From Dehalococcoidia bacterium UBA1141 (GTDB lineage: Bacteria; Chloroflexota; Dehalococcoidia; Lucifugimonadales; UBA3495), in contig DCAE01000023.1 in assembly GCA_002311385.1 (NCBI GenBank), forward strand, positions 1 to 6,941: 6,941 bases of DNA. Reading direction: 5' to 3'. Positions 6,706 to 6,941 of the stretch are shown piece by piece. The stretch's first letter is position 1; each line of letters begins with the position of its first letter. The notes beneath the pieces were generated by a model that worked only from the letters and a program-made list of their open reading frames with translations, was not told where the DNA came from and made no database searches. Made by a program: the position numbers and the translations under genes.

Positions 6706-6734
6706 AATGTAAACCTCCACCCAATAGTTGTCAA
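6706..6734 (-). promoter_or_regulatory. sigma70-like promoter of the permease operon
   Basis: A perfect -35 TTGACA (6734-6729) and a -10 TACATT (6711-6706, 4 of 6) are separated by exactly 17 nt on the minus strand. Transcription would start near 6699 and reach the DppB-type gene after about 140 nt. This is the best consensus match in the right-hand intergenic region and correctly oriented; sequence match only. Confidence 0.6.
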
Positions 6735-6785
6735 TAGACAAGTTCGAAGTCAGATTACGTCCATGTAATATTACTAACGTACCGA

Positions 6786-6801
6786 CATGCGTATACATAT
6801 G
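6786..6801. promoter_or_regulatory. interrupted palindrome upstream of the permease promoter
   Basis: CAT-GC-GTATAC-AT-ATG is a 16-bp sequence symmetric at 12 positions, centred about 60 bp upstream of the -35 box. Its form and place would suit an operator or activator site, but no second copy or known regulator consensus was recognised. Confidence 0.2.
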
Positions 6802-6941
6802 ATTGATTGCGACATAGGTGCAAAAGGACACGTGAACGACACCTGCTAACCCACTTTGTGTTCCTGTTATCCACTTCTTAGCCGGATTATGATTCTTGGT
6901 AAGAAGGATTGACTTCTCCATTAGCCTTTTCTATAATTTCG

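Larger units (their letters stand above)
6561..6941. other. intergenic region upstream of the permease operon
   Basis: No gene is supported. It holds the promoter 6734-6706, the leader hairpin 6633-6647 and a partial palindrome at 6786-6801. The minus-strand open frame 6661-6921 (86 codons) overlaps the promoter and has no recognisable motif. At the extreme right a different minus-strand frame is open from the edge to TAA 6889-6887 (EIIEKANGEVNPSYQES). It could be the last residues of a gene beyond the window, such as a binding protein, but 17 codons are too few to say. Confidence 0.5.

Noticed and set aside
6661..6921. Minus-strand 86-codon open frame upstream of dppB
   Set aside because: It covers the best promoter of the region, has no family resemblance and a poorly spaced Shine-Dalgarno.

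Overview
The window looks like part of a free-living bacterial chromosome of roughly balanced GC, with GTG and TTG starts alongside ATG. A GrdB/PrdB-like reductase relative, peptide-type ABC permeases and a large FG-GAP/UnbV protein together suggest a heterotroph feeding on peptides or amino acids. A marine Chloroflexota (SAR202-like) or a similar uncultured lineage would fit, but that is a low-confidence guess from gene content. No rRNA, tRNA, CRISPR array, IS element or phage gene was recognised.

Left part (1-1327), all minus strand. A gene of the glycine/sarcosine/betaine/D-proline reductase selenoprotein B superfamily starts at GTG 503-501 and runs off the left edge. It carries an in-frame TGA (35-33) exactly where a redox Cys or selenocysteine is expected. 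A small hairpin lies 17 nt downstream, in the position of a bacterial SECIS, so the gene is most simply read as a selenoprotein. Upstream of it, about 510-906 is a frameshifted, decayed paralog of the same gene. Further upstream, 969-1284 is a decayed C-terminal fragment of a DppC-type ABC permease. A good sigma70-like promoter (584-556) for the intact gene lies inside the first remnant.

Centre (1328-4195), plus strand. One 955-residue protein joins an ArsP/DUF318-like polytopic permease (about residues 11-366) to an extracytoplasmic calcium-binding FG-GAP/VCBS propeller with seven visible DxDxDG-like loops and a C-terminal ASPIC/UnbV domain. The domain combination is unusual. After it comes a gene-free convergent interval (4196-4633) holding the terminator of the next unit.

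Right part (4584-6734), minus strand. A self-contained two-gene unit encodes DppB-type and DppC-type permeases. It has a promoter (6734-6706), a leader of about 140 nt, a 37-nt intergenic gap with a clear Shine-Dalgarno, and an intrinsic terminator (4611-4584). No ATPase or substrate-binding protein lies between promoter and terminator, so the partners must be encoded elsewhere. The degraded DppC relic on the other side of the fusion gene suggests that an older transporter/reductase neighbourhood was rearranged around the fusion gene.
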